A DNA stretch of 64,000 nt. It comes from Phoronis australis. Its lineage: Eukaryota > Phoronida > Phoronidae. The translations under genes were made by a program, and so were the position numbers. Position 1 is the stretch's first letter. Every line of letters begins with the position of its first letter. Where the stretch lies: the NCBI GenBank assembly GCA_002633005.1, contig NMRA01000121.1, positions 40,106-104,105 of the forward strand. The letters run 5' to 3'. This document shows positions 11,608-24,900 of this stretch, one piece after another. The notes beneath the pieces were generated by a model that made no database searches, had not been told where the DNA came from, and saw nothing but the letters and a program-made list of their open reading frames with translations.

Positions 11608-12974
11608 GAATGAATGGCGAGCTCAGGCGCGGAAACGGCAAAAATGGGACAAAAACTGTGGCAACACGATTTTGCCATATTAGTTATGATTCACAATGTA
11701 TATGTTTATGCTTATTTTTTTTGCGCATTGTTGTTGTAAAATCAACGCTGAGGTATTACTTTCCTTTCAATGATCGATGGTTAAAGTAGCTTCAAAACGC
11801 GCCACCTTAAAAACCAAGGGGCGGGTCCAATCTTTGTACTACAAATCGAACTCGAATTTGTTTTTCATTTATTTTCAGTTCTACTTTTGTGCGAACTCAA
11901 GACTTGAGGCTATTTGTCTGTGCTCGAGTACATTGTGGTCTGTGCATTTGTGTTTCCTAGTCCAAATTTCATATTGATGACCCTTCTATTCATATTCCAG
12001 TAAAGACTGTTGTGGTGGCTGCATAGCATTAAAGTATGTTTCCATTTACTACAATAATTTAAGTCCCATTTTAAATCACGTGTTTGACAATGCAGTGTAT
12101 TAAATAAAAAATAAGTGCACGTTGATACTTGCTGGGTTTGCATACCTTTCAGCAGAATATTTCTTTTCAAAGCAACCGTCCAGTGCTGAACTTCTGCTAG
12201 AATTAGCGATAGGTGGCGATACGTTGCGGTGGAAATCCTTTGCAAGCGTTGTACAGTAACAGAGTCTCCTTGTTTTGTTTTCATCAAGCTTGTTTCAGTG
12301 AAACTGTTACTCTGCAGAGTAGCATTGTCAAAACGGGGCTTGGAGAGGCAAACCACCGTTGCACGCAGCGGGATGTACGTGATACCAAACTTTGAGCCCA
12401 TAAGCCTATTACACATCAAGTTTCATTCAAGACATGCTCTTGTCGCTTCATGCATTCGCGGTCACAGTAGGTGAGGTAGTCAATCTTTTCAGTTGCACTC
12501 TTCTGTTCGGCGACAAAATTATGCGCTCCGATAAGCTTTGCAAAGCACATAATATTGTGTGAGAAACGAATTTCTTGTGTGCAATGGTGTGGTCGAGTGC
12601 CAAGGATCTTGTATTATTGATGAAGTCACGTTTTTCACAGGTCACGCTGTCATCCACGAGAAACTCAAAAGAAACCAACAAACTACTCTAGGGTTCATAT
12701 ACTGGATTCAGCTCCGAACATGTGATAATGGTGTGGCTCTGATACAAAAGTCACAAATTTTGCACTCGTATTAATTTTACATATAGGCCTCCAATCAAAG
12801 GTTTATGAGAAAGTGGCATGGCGTTTTTGTACATACCGAAAACATCACAAACCGGTAGATCGCATGCATTGAGAGAAAACACAATATTATTAGGAACTCG
12901 TACACAAAGACTCCCAAATAAAATTTAATATTTATAATTTCACTGCATCCATCACATAACCGGGGTGTTTCGCT
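11608..12974 (+). other. GSTO 3' flank with candidate poly(A) signals
   Basis: The 3' untranslated region and flank of GSTO. Poly(A) hexamers occur at 12028-12033 (attaaa) and 12103-12108 (aataaa). The minus-strand open frame of 169 codons across 11910-12419 shows no recognisable domain and has the composition of noncoding DNA. Confidence 0.4.
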
Positions 12975-13095
12975 AGAAAACAAGACCTCGCAAGACTCCG
13001 CGAGATATCGCTGTGCTTTTTCGACTATGAGAGCATGCGACTACTAGATATTTTTCGCCGCGAGACAGTTATTGAACTAGATCCTAGGGGAGCTT
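12975..13095. mobile_element. Diverged MITE of the CGCGAGAT family
   Basis: Shares the ordered motifs cctcgc, cgcgagatat, gagcatgcgact and gatcctag with the better preserved element at 33658-33820. The termini are too decayed to fix the ends, so the coordinates are approximate. Confidence 0.4.
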
Positions 13096-14394
13096 TTTGT
13101 AGTGTTGAAAATGGATGTCACTCAAGGGCTTCGAGTACAAGTCAGTTTGTGGTGATGTGGACATTGAAATGTATGTTTTGGGTAGATTTGTTAGTGTGAA
13201 CAAATTTAAGAAATCTTTGGAATCGGCTTTTTCACGTTTTCTTTACAGTGTTCCAATATTGCGTATTCTACACTTATTAAACGAATGTTTTTGTACACGT
13301 ACCTTCATTATATTTAAAATGATTTGAAGCAAAAATGATTAATGAGGATCAACATTTAGAGGCCCGTAATGTTCGTCTGGCAATTTCATGCACTATTTCA
13401 CCCATTGACTTTTCACAGCGGATCGTGACCCAGAGACTATCACCAGGAAAGGGGGCCTCGGCTTCCATGGTACTGTTGGGGCACTGATATTTAGCATACT
13501 AAGGTTGTATTATCACCTGACAAATAACAAGCTTATCTAAGCATAGGAGCTAGAATCTTTTGGTCGAATGGGGTTTGAGTATTTGCTTTGTTTGTTTGCA
13601 GCTGAAAATAACTTGAGCAACTACTGTCTCAGGCTTGCTTTGTGAGGGAAGCTAGAATAGTCTCAAATTTTGGCTAAGCCAAATCTGATAAGATTCTAGG
13701 CTTAGAATGAATCGATAATTGTGTGGGTTTTTGGGTGTTTTTTCTTTGACAACAGACTTCACAGGGAAGCTTTCACGGCTTGTCATTTTACACGTCTAGC
13801 ACTGTCTCAAGCAATAGCAAACTGTCATTTTCCCTAGCAGAGAAAGCGGCTCTCATCGGGGTAAGGAAAAGTTGAGATCAGTTTTATAATGGTCAATTGT
13901 CTTAATTACAGGGGATTATAACTTCTTTAATTACTTTGTAATTGTCGCTTTTGCCTATTTAAAGGAGTTAAGGTTTAATTTGTAAACGATGTCCTTGCCG
14001 CGCGACAAATTTTCGCCCAACCTGTGAGTGATGAAAATGAGGCCAATATCCCCACATACAGCCGGCACTGACATTTCAGCCGCGCACGTCAAACTGTGAG
14101 TTTCACTCCAAATCTTAGCATCATCCGCCGTCTTCGAGCATGATCTAATGACTTCTTAGTCTCAAGGATTCCGTGTCCATCGGCAAAATATTTAAGCAAA
14201 TGAAATTGGACGTCGTACAGGTTCAGGTCACCACTTGGCATGTACCACAAGGACATCTTTTAAGTTGTAATGAATTTGAGAAAAATCGTATTTCGTTCAT
14301 ATCATTTTGATTTTAAAAGTGTCCATCTTTGAGGCAACATGTCCATATCATTCTAAATCGATGTTCGTTTTCTCTCTCTCAGGTGTCATCTTCT

Positions 14395-15835
14395 TAGAGG
14401 TCGACTTGAAATGACCCGCCATTCTGGTCTGCTCTTTGCCTTTCTGTTACATTCTTGCAGTCATAGATTCGTCCAGTCCTTGATGTCATCCAGCCACATT
14501 CTGCGTTGTATTCCTCTTGCTCTCATCCCTTCTGTTTTACCTTCCAGTATATTCTTGTAGATGGTGTCATGCCTTTCAATGTGACCAAAATATTTCAGTT
14601 TCCTTGTTTGGATTGTATTGATTGATGGTTTAATTTTGAGCAAGTTACAAATATCTTTGTTGGTCTTTCTTTCTGGCCAGCTGATTCTTGCCATCCGTCT
14701 AAATGTCCACATTTCAAAGGCCTCTATGTTTTTCTCCAGGTTTTTATTCATTGTCCGTGTCTCAGATCCTTAAAGAAGTACAGAATGAATGTAGCATCTC
14801 ACAAGTCTTATTCTAAGAGTGAAGGAGATGTTCTTTGATGTTAGCACTCCTGCCGTAGAGATGAACCTTGATTTTGCCATCCCGATGCGTATCTCTATTT
14901 CTTCGTCACTTCTGCCATCCTGTGTGACATGTTGACCTAGTTATTTAAAAAGCTCCGTTTGCTCCGGTCTCTTTTCATTGATCTCTACGTTTGCCTTGAA
15001 ACCATCCTGTTTTATATTACCATCACTTTTGTTTTCTTAATGTTCATGTCCAGTCCATTTTTGCTGCTGCTTTTGTTGACGATGTCGACAAGTTGTTGTA
15101 GGTCCTGTTCATTATTGGCCATGAGGACAGTGTCATCTGCATATCTCAAATTATTTATATTTCTGCCGCAAACAATGACACCTTTCAGATCGCTGCTCTC
15201 TCGAAATATGAATTCAGTGTAGATGTTAGAAAGATATGGTGACAAAAGACAACCTTGTCTGACTCCTCTTTTGATATTGACGTGTATAGAGAGAGCTCGT
15301 TCTGAATTCTGATAGCTGGTTTTTTGGTGCCAGTACATGTTTGTTATAATTCGTATATCTCTGCCGTCAATACCGATCTTTTCTAGGCATTCTATCATCT
15401 GCACATGGTGGACCCTGTCAAATGCCTTGGCATAGTCGATAAAACATGCATACAAATCCATCTGATTTCCTATACTTTTAGTGCTATGGTGATGAAGCAA
15501 AATATTCCTTCCCTCGTGCCATTCTCTGCTCTGAATCCAAATTGTTCTTCTCCAACTTCGTTGTTGATCGTACGTTTAATGCGTTCTAAGAGGACCCTCA
15601 ACAACAGTTTGGTGATATGTGGCATGAGGCTTATTGTTCGAAAGTCTGCGTATTCGTTCGCCTTGGCTTTCTTTGGTTGTGTGATGTAAACGGATCTTGT
15701 TATAGTTCTTCTGGTATATGTCCTGAGTCATATATCTCATTGAATAAATCAGTTAGTGCTGTGGTGCTGAAATCGCCTAAAACCTTTAACATTTCGACTG
15801 TTATTCCGTCCTCCCGTTATGTTAAAAGTTAATTC
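14395..15835 (-). mobile_element. Non-LTR retrotransposon fragment (reverse transcriptase), degenerate
   Basis: Reading the minus strand from 15835 downward, conserved reverse-transcriptase blocks appear in order but in shifting frames. First comes ADFRTISLMPHITKLL with EEQFGFR (15500-15720). Then comes the longest open part (15012-15500) with CFIDYAKAFDRVHH, IKRGVRQGCLLSP and the catalytic NNLRYADDTVLMA. A C-terminal block (14461-14751) has EAFEMWTFRRMARISW and KLKYFGHIERHD, a TGA at 14461, and a continuation EWRVIS in another frame. The 5' part with an endonuclease is missing. The blocks match the RT of LINE-type elements; I do not assign a clade. It lies between GSTO and the carboxypeptidase and is clearly dead. 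Confidence 0.88.
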
Positions 15836-16503
15836 AAAGGTAAATATGTTTGAATCTTTTAATCAATTGACAAAGTTTACACTAGTTAGCATCTTTGACG
15901 TAAATTATGAAAAAGTGGATCTAAGTTAAGAATTTACTACGATTTTCTGTTGGCATTTACTTTGCACTTGCAATAGTTTGGCAATAGTTTGGGGTTTTAT
16001 TTTAACAAAGCGACTATTTTGGTAGAATTTTGAAGAATCGCTTAAACGCTCTCGAATTCCGGAGTTTGTTCAGGGTTTTTTTCTACAAACATTTTACTCG
16101 CATGAACAGGATTTAAATGTTATAAGAATCGTAGACACAGTCATTTTGCAACAGCGGTGATTTGGTATTTTAGCAACGTCTGCAACAACATGGGGAAAAG
16201 GCGGCTATTGCGAGTGTGAACAGGGCTTTAAAAAAGATAGCAGGCGGTGTGATGCCTGAATTGCAACGGGTTTGCGCAGGCCACATACAGCTGTAGGTCG
16301 GGTACACCGTACATTGGGCGAAAGACCTGTTTTGTAACTCATTATAATCCTATAATGCATATTTAAACATTTCAACAAAAGTTTGGAAATTTGTGTTCAC
16401 TCGTTCGCATGTTCATTACTTTTGGTTTTATTTTTAAATCATGTGGCAGTGATTCTCCTTTCCCACAATGCCACATTTTGTCAATGAATTTCCAATATGC
16501 TCA

Positions 16504-17153
16504 GTAGCTTTGCTGCCAAAGAGGGCTTGGTCTCAAAGTGGATATTATAAATTTCCCTGTTTCTGCCAAGCACTGTCACCACCTGTGACGTGCTGGTGAT
16601 TAATTGGGGGGAGTAAACACCAAATTTGTGAGACATTGAATAATAGCATGGAACTCTTGCTGCTAGCAGGCTCAGTATGAATCGCAATTATGCAAATCGT
16701 GTTTGGAGTGCCTAGTTTGGAGTTTTCTTCAAACGTGGAAACCTGGTGTTGTGGATCCAAGTATTGCCACGTTTGCAGAGAAGGACGGAGCTCTTGGACA
16801 TATTGATGCTGGTGTTTCTTAGAATATGGCAGCAGCACCATCCAGTCCCAGTGCCATGTCCAAACTGAAGCGCAAATTCCAACAAACAGTTGCGAAGAAG
16901 GTGTGTCGCTGTAAGACTGCGAATGGTCCGTCAACCGGATATTGAGAAGACGAACACTGTTGGTTATCAGCCATTTGTTCAATAAATAAAGTGTTTAAGG
17001 GTTACCAAACTGTCGTAAGTTGTTACAACTACGGAACCAGCACAGTAATTGGTATTGCAAAAGCTGAATGCTCAAACTCGAATACACAGTTAGCTCCAAC
17101 TGAATTTGCAACCTTCCCTTTGAGACCAAGCCGTCTTTGGCAGTAAAGTTACT
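16504..17153. mobile_element. 650 bp element with ~36 bp inverted termini
   Basis: The left end (16504-16538, containing tgccaaagagggcttggt) and the right end (17118-17153) are inverted copies with few mismatches. The interior contains a 145-codon open frame on the minus strand (16545-16982) with no domain I recognise. I see no convincing target duplication. It may be a nonautonomous DNA transposon, or a paired insertion of one repeat in two orientations. Confidence 0.55.
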
Positions 17154-17366
17154 AAACACAATGAACATTTATTGGGAACAAATAAAACAACACAAGAGTA
17201 ATATTAATTTTAGGTTGTATTGGGAATTTCAGGATCACAGCTCTACAAATAATTATTTCACAGGAGGCACCAGATGGGTACCTTATTTATAAGAGCTAGA
17301 AAACACACACATTTGCGATACCCAATCTGTAATTGAGTATCAGATACTAAGTGGTACAGGTTAGTA

Positions 17367-17678
17367 AGGGCGGATCCAGGATTGCTAGTTAGGGAGGTGG
17401 GCCAGGGCACAGGAGTAATCAGAATTTCGCCACATGCGCGCGCCCAGCCTAAAATGGAGGGATACAGGGGTCTCGATTTTTTGGGTTTATGGACCTTTTT
17501 ACTAAAAAAACGGCAAACGGGGTTTGTTCAAGGCCTATGCATTTTGCGTTGCCCCCCGATGCCCCCTGCGTGCGCGTATATGCTAGTCAGCAAGATTTGC
17601 ACCCCGAACTGACAAATGGAATCTGGGAGAATTTGAGGGGGCCCATGGTCTCCCCCCCCTCACCCTAAATGCGCCACT
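17367..17678. mobile_element. 312 bp MITE with 8 bp TSD (TGGCGGATY family)
   Basis: Flanked by a perfect 8-base direct repeat GGTTAGTA at 17359-17366 and 17679-17686. Termini are imperfect inverted repeats: agggcggatccagg on the left and accctaaatgcgccact on the right. The interior has C and G runs and no coding domain. The 8 bp duplication points to a hAT-type transposase in trans. It interrupts a low-copy sequence in which GGGTAC and GCCAA motifs recur. Confidence 0.75.
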
Positions 17679-17690
17679 GGTTAGTACAAT

Positions 17691-17860
17691 ACCAATTGGG
17701 TATTGGCCGATTGCCTACTAAGTGGGTCAAAACGGCCAATTCAAAAACAAGTATCAAATGGGTACAAACTGCCAAATAGGCAAATATCGTATAAAGTACC
17801 AAGAGGGTACACCAAACAGCCAACTGGGTTATAACAACCTGCCAAAGCAGGTTCCGGACA
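17691..17860. repeat. Irregular minisatellite (ccaannggg/gggtac motifs)
   Basis: Loose repetition of phrases such as accaattgggta, gccaattc, aatgggtacaaactgcc and gccaactgggt. The spacing is irregular, roughly 35 to 45 bases. Related phrases occur before the MITE at 17270-17345. Open frames crossing it on both strands are by-products of the repeat. Confidence 0.4.
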
Positions 17861-19566
17861 AGCTGAGTGAGCAGACCAGCCGGAGTGATAAAAAGAGATA
17901 TTGTAAGGAACGTGGTGTTGTGGCTCAATTTGTGCCACATGGGCAGGGTTATTCAAGGATGAACAATCCTGTCCATATTGACGGAACGTGGTATCGTTCA
18001 ACGGTTGGAAAGGGGAATGACTGGACTTTTCATTGGTATGCAACGTGATTTGATTAAACCAAAACTAATAAAACAGGTAATTGAACACACATTTCCGAAC
18101 TTCTGTTGAGGTGTTCAGTTACTGGGGTCATCTTGAGAGAGGTTGAAGATGTGCGTAGCCATTGGGCCACGTTCATCTGCTACAGGGATGCTTGCTATTC
18201 GGACCATGTCACTGTCCACAGATGGCATTCACAGACTCCATTGCTTCCGCTTGTCTGGTCATCTCACTGATTTGCATTTTGAATAACGGCAATGCTTTCA
18301 GGTTAAAAATTTTGAAGGCCGCTGCAAAGTTTCGTTCTAGTACTAAAAACATCAAGTCTTTCATTACAAGGGTACTTGCTCCTTCAAATCATCTTCCTGA
18401 TTTTTTCATAGTGGATAAATACATTTGAATGGTGACTCATGAACATAACGTGACGTGCGGTTTAAAGGAACATGTCGGGTTTACAGCTAAAAAACACATT
18501 TTTCGGGAATGTTTAAAGAAGGGATGAACTTCTTGCTGGTATTAGGTTTGACAGGAGCAAAATCCGTGAATTCATTATATAAATCGCCAATTCTCGCTGT
18601 TGTTGACATTTACTTTAATCAAGGCCAGTGTCGTTACCCCACTTAAATACACTTCTAAGCATAAAAATACTTTACCATGACCGAATGAGATTCAACTCCG
18701 CCAGCATCTGCGTTAGGTTGCGACGTCGGGACCTCGAGGCTCGAAACAAATTTTATCCCTTTAACGGGCATAGTATCAAACATTAACGACCGTTCAGTTG
18801 GGATTCTCGATCCCGAAATCTTTTCTAATCTGGGAAAGGAACAAATGGTGACCGATATTATAACTGCAAGTAGTTTAGAAGTTGATTTTTGACAGACGGC
18901 GTAGGTTTATTGCTGCATAACTGATTGCCTCGGTACTCTGTATCAAGTTTCTGATGAGAACATGGGCTGGTGTTCCACATGTGCTAGTCACCACGGAGTC
19001 CTTAGAATATAATAATAGCAACACTCTAGATAATTAATGACCTCAACATTGGGTAGGTGACCAATTGATAAATTTCATTCATCGGCTTACCCAAGTGGCG
19101 ACTTCGGGAATTTTGGTTTCACGGATGTACTGAGAATTTTTAGTATGTTCACAGCATTCATAACTAATTTCAAACTCACCGCAAGACCAGATTTTGTCAG
19201 AGCTTGACCTTCTACAATTTCTGTGAAGACATTTTTGAATGGTTTAAAGCTGTGATTCTAGCTTGTTGTCACATGATATGACTTTCGTATAGTATGGTTC
19301 AGCTCATGCTCAACTTAACGAGCATTCCAAAGACTCTTAAAGAGTTCCCACCATGACCCTATGTCTCAAAAAGAATTTTTTAATACATATTTAAGAGGTT
19401 TAATAGCCTTTAGGATACCTGTTGCTAAGAAACAAGCCAAGAACTTAAAAAACATTTTTATGTTATCGGGGTTGTATGTAATGGGTGGAAGACCGTCTCC
19501 ACCGTTGAATTGTTTTTACCAGGGCGATACTGCGGACTTGTGAGGAAAATGGCCGCCTTTTTCAGA

Positions 19567-19790
19567 CATGAAAAGGTGCGTTTGTGGAGTCTGTAGTGAC
19601 GTAACTCGACTGAGAACGTCTCTGTGAAAGTTGCACTGAAATGGCGTCAGTTTGTGCTCCGCACGAGAATGTGGAATGTCAGTGTGGAACATGCGATTAA
19701 GTCGGAGCCACACGTTGTTCGGCACATTTCAAAGAATCATGTTTCGACCAAACACAAAAACTGCGTTACGATTACAGACTCGCTATCTTG
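19567..19790 (+). pseudogene. Decayed THAP zinc-finger domain
   Basis: Three parts of a THAP (C2CH) DNA-binding domain occur in order but in different frames. They are MKRCVCGVCSD (19568 onward), KWRQFVLRTRMW (around 19639) and CSAHFKESCFD (around 19718). A stop and frame shifts separate them, and a possible splice donor (cttgtaagt) follows at about 19789. THAP domains occur in P-element-type transposases and in host genes; no transposase body is recognisable nearby. The reading is plausible but rests on short motifs. Confidence 0.45.
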
Positions 19791-19941
19791 TAAGTGTATT
19801 TGTGAATTTTTAAATAACTAACAAACTGCTTCCATTCTAGGGAGAGTGATGTCAGGCCCCAGCCCAGATTTAGTGCTACGAAAGGTACTGGGCTTAGTGC
19901 TTATACCGTGGACTCATTCCATCATGGCAATAGTTAACATA

Positions 19942-20244
19942 AGCGGATTTAGGGGGGCAGGGTCCCGCCCACTCCCCCTTGGCTGCCGGAAGCAAACATA
20001 AAACAACAGCAACGTGGAGGGTGAGGAAATATTGAGTTCAGTAGCCTGAACCTGTAGCGGACGGAATCTTGTTCCCGTTTTTTTTTTAGTCCACCGAGAG
20101 TTTTCCTGAACAAAAGGTCCACATCCTCGGTCCCGACCTCCACAACTTTCGGGCAGCATGGACACATGCAACCGAGCTTTGCCCAATTCCCCGAGACAAC
20201 ATTTTGCCCCTCCCCCCCTTTATGGTATCCTAGGTGCGCTACTG
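19942..20244. mobile_element. TGGCGGATY-family MITE, about 300 bp
   Basis: Left end agcggatttaggggggcagg and right end cctaggtgcgctactg are diverged inverted termini of the same family as 17367-17678. The interior is C-rich near both ends. Target duplications are not recognisable. Confidence 0.45.
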
Positions 20245-20645
20245 GTGAATACGAGTGACCCGGGTTTACTGTTGCATTTGTCAGTCTCTGTTTTGTGAAA
20301 ATTGACCACCCCTTGGTTTAGTCGGTTGTGGCTTTCATATGCCTTCGGCATTTCTCGTGCAAGTGGGTCGAATTCATATGGCCTCAAAGTCGAGGAAAGT
20401 TCGCTAAGTGGAAACTCTCATTCATTGTTTGATTCTTCAAGTACTTGAATGTTGTCTGCTCTCTCGTTTCTGTCTCTATAATAATTGCCCAGTTCCCGCT
20501 CAAAATCGTCCTCATCTTCTGATCTGCGGTATTCCGCCACTGCAACTGATTTTCAAACGTTTTCCACTCTTGACATCATTTGGCGGGAAAATTGAAAATA
20601 ACTAATTTGTCTTCAAAATTAAAAAATAGCCTCTCTCTCTCTCCC

Positions 20646-20777
20646 NNNNNNNNNNNNNNNNNNNNNNNNNNNNNNNNNNNNNNNNNNNNNNNNNNNNNNN
20701 NNNNNNNNNNNNNNNNNNNNNNNNNNNNNNNNNNNNNNNNNNNNNNNNNNNNNNNNNNNNNNNNNNNNNNNNNNNNN
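20646..20777. other. Assembly gap (132 N) in a CT-rich tract
   Basis: The gap is flanked by ctctctctctctccc on the left and ctccctcgctccctctctctt on the right. It lies inside a pyrimidine-rich simple repeat, which probably stopped assembly. Confidence 0.9.
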
Positions 20778-21675
20778 CTCCCTCGCTCCCTCTCTCTTGA
20801 ATCACAGTCGACAAAGCCAACAACCGTGTATTCAAAGAGAGAGCAACTGAAACAATAATGGATGCATTAGCGAATAAGGTATCGCTTTTAAAACCACCAG
20901 AATTACGCAAAGAAATTTTTGCCATTTGCTGATTTCATATTTATCAATGAGGTCAGTTAATAACTTACATACGTGTTAAGAATTAAGGTTCTTGTAGCTA
21001 ATTTGTGTCACATAAACGGTTGTACTCGTCGCAGTTTTTTATTAAATTACACACTCAGTTTTCTTGTATGCGAATTCATAAATTATCGCAGATTTGTTTA
21101 GCCTCTCTTGTGCGTCGTAGCTGATAGCATGCTCTTCTACAGTGTTTTCCTACAATAGAGACTGTTACATTCCTATTGGCTTTAACCACGCCAAACATGA
21201 TGAGTTTCATTGCTGGGAGTTGTGTGATTTTTCGCTTGTATTAGGAAATATTTTTAAACGGCTCGACCTCTCCAAAATTTCGAAGGGCATTTTTAATAAA
21301 CTTTTAAAACTGCTTTGGTGCATATAAGTCGGTCTTTAGCGGTTCTATCGTATTTCCCTGAATTTTAGCCCGTTCTGAGTCAATTTTCACGTATGTAGCG
21401 AAATGCTCTTCTGTGAACAACTCCTCCTGCACTGCCGCGCAACTCCCTACAAAACCTTGGGCCGCGACATTGCTATCTCTGACTGCCTTTTTATCGTTGA
21501 TATGAATGTGATAATGTATCAACATAATTGCTCGTTTTCCATTAATTTTATACTTTCCGCCCAGGGATTCTTTGAAATTCAAAAAGTACAATTAATTCAA
21601 ACAGTAATAGATATGACATTCGTAAGAAAGATAAGTACCCTGTCTAGTTAGACTTATTAGTCACTTTATCCATGC

Positions 21676-21760
21676 AATGTATTATGTATGTATGTATGTA
21701 TGTATATGTGTGTGTATGTATGTACGTATGCATGAATGGGTGTATGTGTATGTATATATC
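21676..21760. repeat. (TATG)n microsatellite
   Basis: About 85 bases of tatg/tgta tandem repeats with interruptions. They lie some 170 bases upstream of the carboxypeptidase start codon, within or just beyond its likely promoter region. Confidence 0.85.
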
Positions 21761-21932
21761 ATTTATGACTACACATGACATTTACGACCCCGCCTCATAG
21801 CAACCCAGGAAGCCACTTGAACAGCTGCTGTGTCATACATCCGTTATCTGTGAACGTGTACCTTAAATACCAAATGATTACGTACTTCATAATCACTTAG
21901 AAGGTCGGTGTGCCTCGGAGATCTGTGCCAGA

Positions 21933-24900
21933 ATGGTGTTGAAGTGTTTGCTTGTGTTATTCGCCGCAGCTACGCTCAGTCTTGGACACCCGCAACCTAA
22001 GCGGAGCTACAAGGGGTAAATATTCGTAGTGAACCACCAAATTCTACAAGTTTTTGCTCAAAGTTAGGATTGACGCACAGCCGCGCTCAAAATTGCGTTG
22101 TTCACGCCTGCTTCTTTCGGGAATGGGGCATCGGGGTCAACAGAATGACGCCAAATCATTGAGCAGCATAAGTAACCACGTCAAACATGAGTGATTGTAT
22201 ATTCTGGTAAACGTCACGTGGAAGCTAATAGTTATTCAAGCACAATTAGTTCCTTAAAGTGATATTTCCTTGTTTACTACCTAGAACGTAAGTTACAAAC
22301 GTCAAACTGCTGCCTATCTATTCAATGTTTAGGTCGTTTCTTGTTTATTGCAAGGGATATTTCAAAGTGAAGGAACGTTATCAGTTTTAATGCCCTAAAA
22401 TGCATTCTGAGATTGTGTAGGATAACACTCGTGGTTGAGTAAATATGATTAAACACGAGACTTGTCGTGGTTGGCTCTGATGTCTTCTGAAGACTAGGTG
22501 GGACCATTGGTATGCATATAGTTGAATCGGAACATAGTCTCAGGTCTTGCACCCCCAAACATCATTTTTCGTCAATGAGATTATGTGATAATTGGTATTA
22601 TCAAACCGAAAAGTGTGATTTTGATATACATCGAGTTATTGTAGTCTATTGCTTTTTTCAGACACTCTGTTTTGAGAGTTACGCCCAAAGACGTACGAGA
22701 AGTCAATGCAGTCAAACAGTTGCTGCACAACGAAAACGTAAGGCATGCTCAAGTCAGAGCAGGTGTGTCCATGTTGAAAGACATTTTCTGGAATAAAAAT
22801 TCGATTGTGTCATTTTTGGAGCTTTACAGTTAATGTCTTTGCGGTTAGCGGGATTTCTAGAAGTGAACAGTGTCAGTGAGAGACAAAAAGAAAAAATGTG
22901 AGAATCAGATCAGAGAATAGTTTATTTCAGTACGTTAAAACGGCTAACCTCCAAAATAAACTTAACGTAACTGCGAAACTCAAAACAAAAAATATATTAA
23001 AAATGATAAATGCCTGCATTAATCACAAACATTTTAAGTTTAGTCTGCACCCCACCTATTGGCCACCTCAAGTGACCTAATGAACATAAGTCCCCCGACT
23101 GGACTCGAAACCATTATCTTCTGCTATACGTTCTAATACTAGTACTCTAGCCACTAAGCCATCGGAAACACAAGTAAACCACAGAAGTCCAATCAAGTTT
23201 AGCAGTGGGCATCGTGCCCATAAAATTGCGAGTGTAAGTATATATGTAAATAAATCTTAAACTTATGTTCTTTAAGTCACGTGAGGTGGTCAATAAATGA
23301 CGTGCAGACCAGACTTAAGATTACCTCAAACCTTATTTAGTGGCCTCTATTCTAACTCGTATATCAAAAACTAGACTTTGTCAGCTAGTAAAAGTATATT
23401 TTTTCTGAAAGAAAAAAAATCAGGAAATATAAAAATATGCTTTGTATTATATACCATTGTTTCTATCATGTGAAAACCTTTTTCAGTCAAAATTTCATTT
23501 TTAAGAAAGGTAAATTTATAGCAAAATAACCCCTGGGTCGATTTTAATGAAACGCTTTTTAAATGAAAACTTCGCCATCGAAAACGCTGTTAGGAATTTT
23601 CGATTAGTTTTAATTTTCCTTTGGTTTTTATGACAAATCATCTCGAAAAACGTTAGGTATTTTTTGCAAAAAATATATAAGTCGTATTCGACTCTGTTAC
23701 ATTACGAAAGAACTAGGCTTTATATTAAAAATCTTAACAGCTTTTTTAAGTTTGATGAGTAAATATTAAGTTTAGAAGTTTCAGCGAAATCCACCAAGCC
23801 GTTTACGAGAACTCGTGTTTCTAAATTCAAATAAAGTCGATTTGCCTAAGCCGAGAAAAAGCCGATTAAACAGGGACGAGGGAAAACCTCAAAGACTTCG
23901 GTTAATTATTCAGTGAAAACTTGTTTTTGTTAAATAAAACCTATACATGCCTAAACAATGTTAACTAATTCAACATTCACTTGCAATGTCAACTGAATTG
24001 CGTAATCACCTTAATTATCATTAAAACGTACCGTCCCCAGCCACGAGGTGGGACCAACTGTTGTGTTTTGACCTACATAAAAGTAGGTCACAGTTCATTG
24101 TTATAGACATTGTCTGTACACGTCACGTGCCGGAAGACTGATAAGAAACCAAGTAAGAAATGGATAACAAAAATCGAGTCGGTGATTAAGACAGCGAAGA
24201 TCGAGACAGCGAAATGTCAATTTACTTTTTGAATTAAAGAATTTGGGTGAGGATTTATCTCTTTTCACAAATTGCTGTTTATTTCGCTACGTATATCTTC
24301 ATTCCACTTATTGTCTGATGATAAGACATGCAGTCTCGAAATATAGCTAGTGTTTTAGTTTCTTTGAGATGTCTCTCGGTGTTTTGCTATATAGCTGCAC
24401 ACCTGAAGAAAGGAGATTGTTTCGACACTTCGAGCGACTCAGTACCAAGCTTTCAACCAAAAACTTAAGTCATGTTTCCAACGAAGTTTGTGTTAACAAG
24501 GGCTGCTACCGAAAACACATTCAGAAAACACTTTGCAGGGGTTACAGCTAACAGAATTTAAAATATTTACACATAACTTGGTAAACAATGTTCATAGCCA
24601 CCTTAAAGCGTTCCCACATTGGACTTTTGCACTTTTTGAGGGTTTAGACCCTGTGTAATGGTGTTATAGCACAAAATCTAAATAATTAAGCTCTGATTTT
24701 GGGAAATAATGGACGAATTTTTCTTAAAAATTTCGATGATTTTTCGGTTCTCGTCACGTGATGTCGTCAGTAGAAGACATTGATCAGTTGAAAGTATAAA
24801 TTTAATTGCGAACAGTGGTGGTTTTGTAAGTTACGAAGACATAGAGAGCGAATTTGACGAGTATTTTGAAGACAGGCATGGAGATGGGGGTGAACTCGAC

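Noticed and set aside
17722-18048. Overlapping 100-codon frames on both strands
   Set aside because: They run through an irregular minisatellite; Gln/Gly/Asn-rich composition follows from the repeat.
23087-23166. Functional tRNA gene
   Set aside because: A- and B-box-like motifs are present, but acceptor and T stems do not pair, so I keep it only as a tRNA-like repeat.
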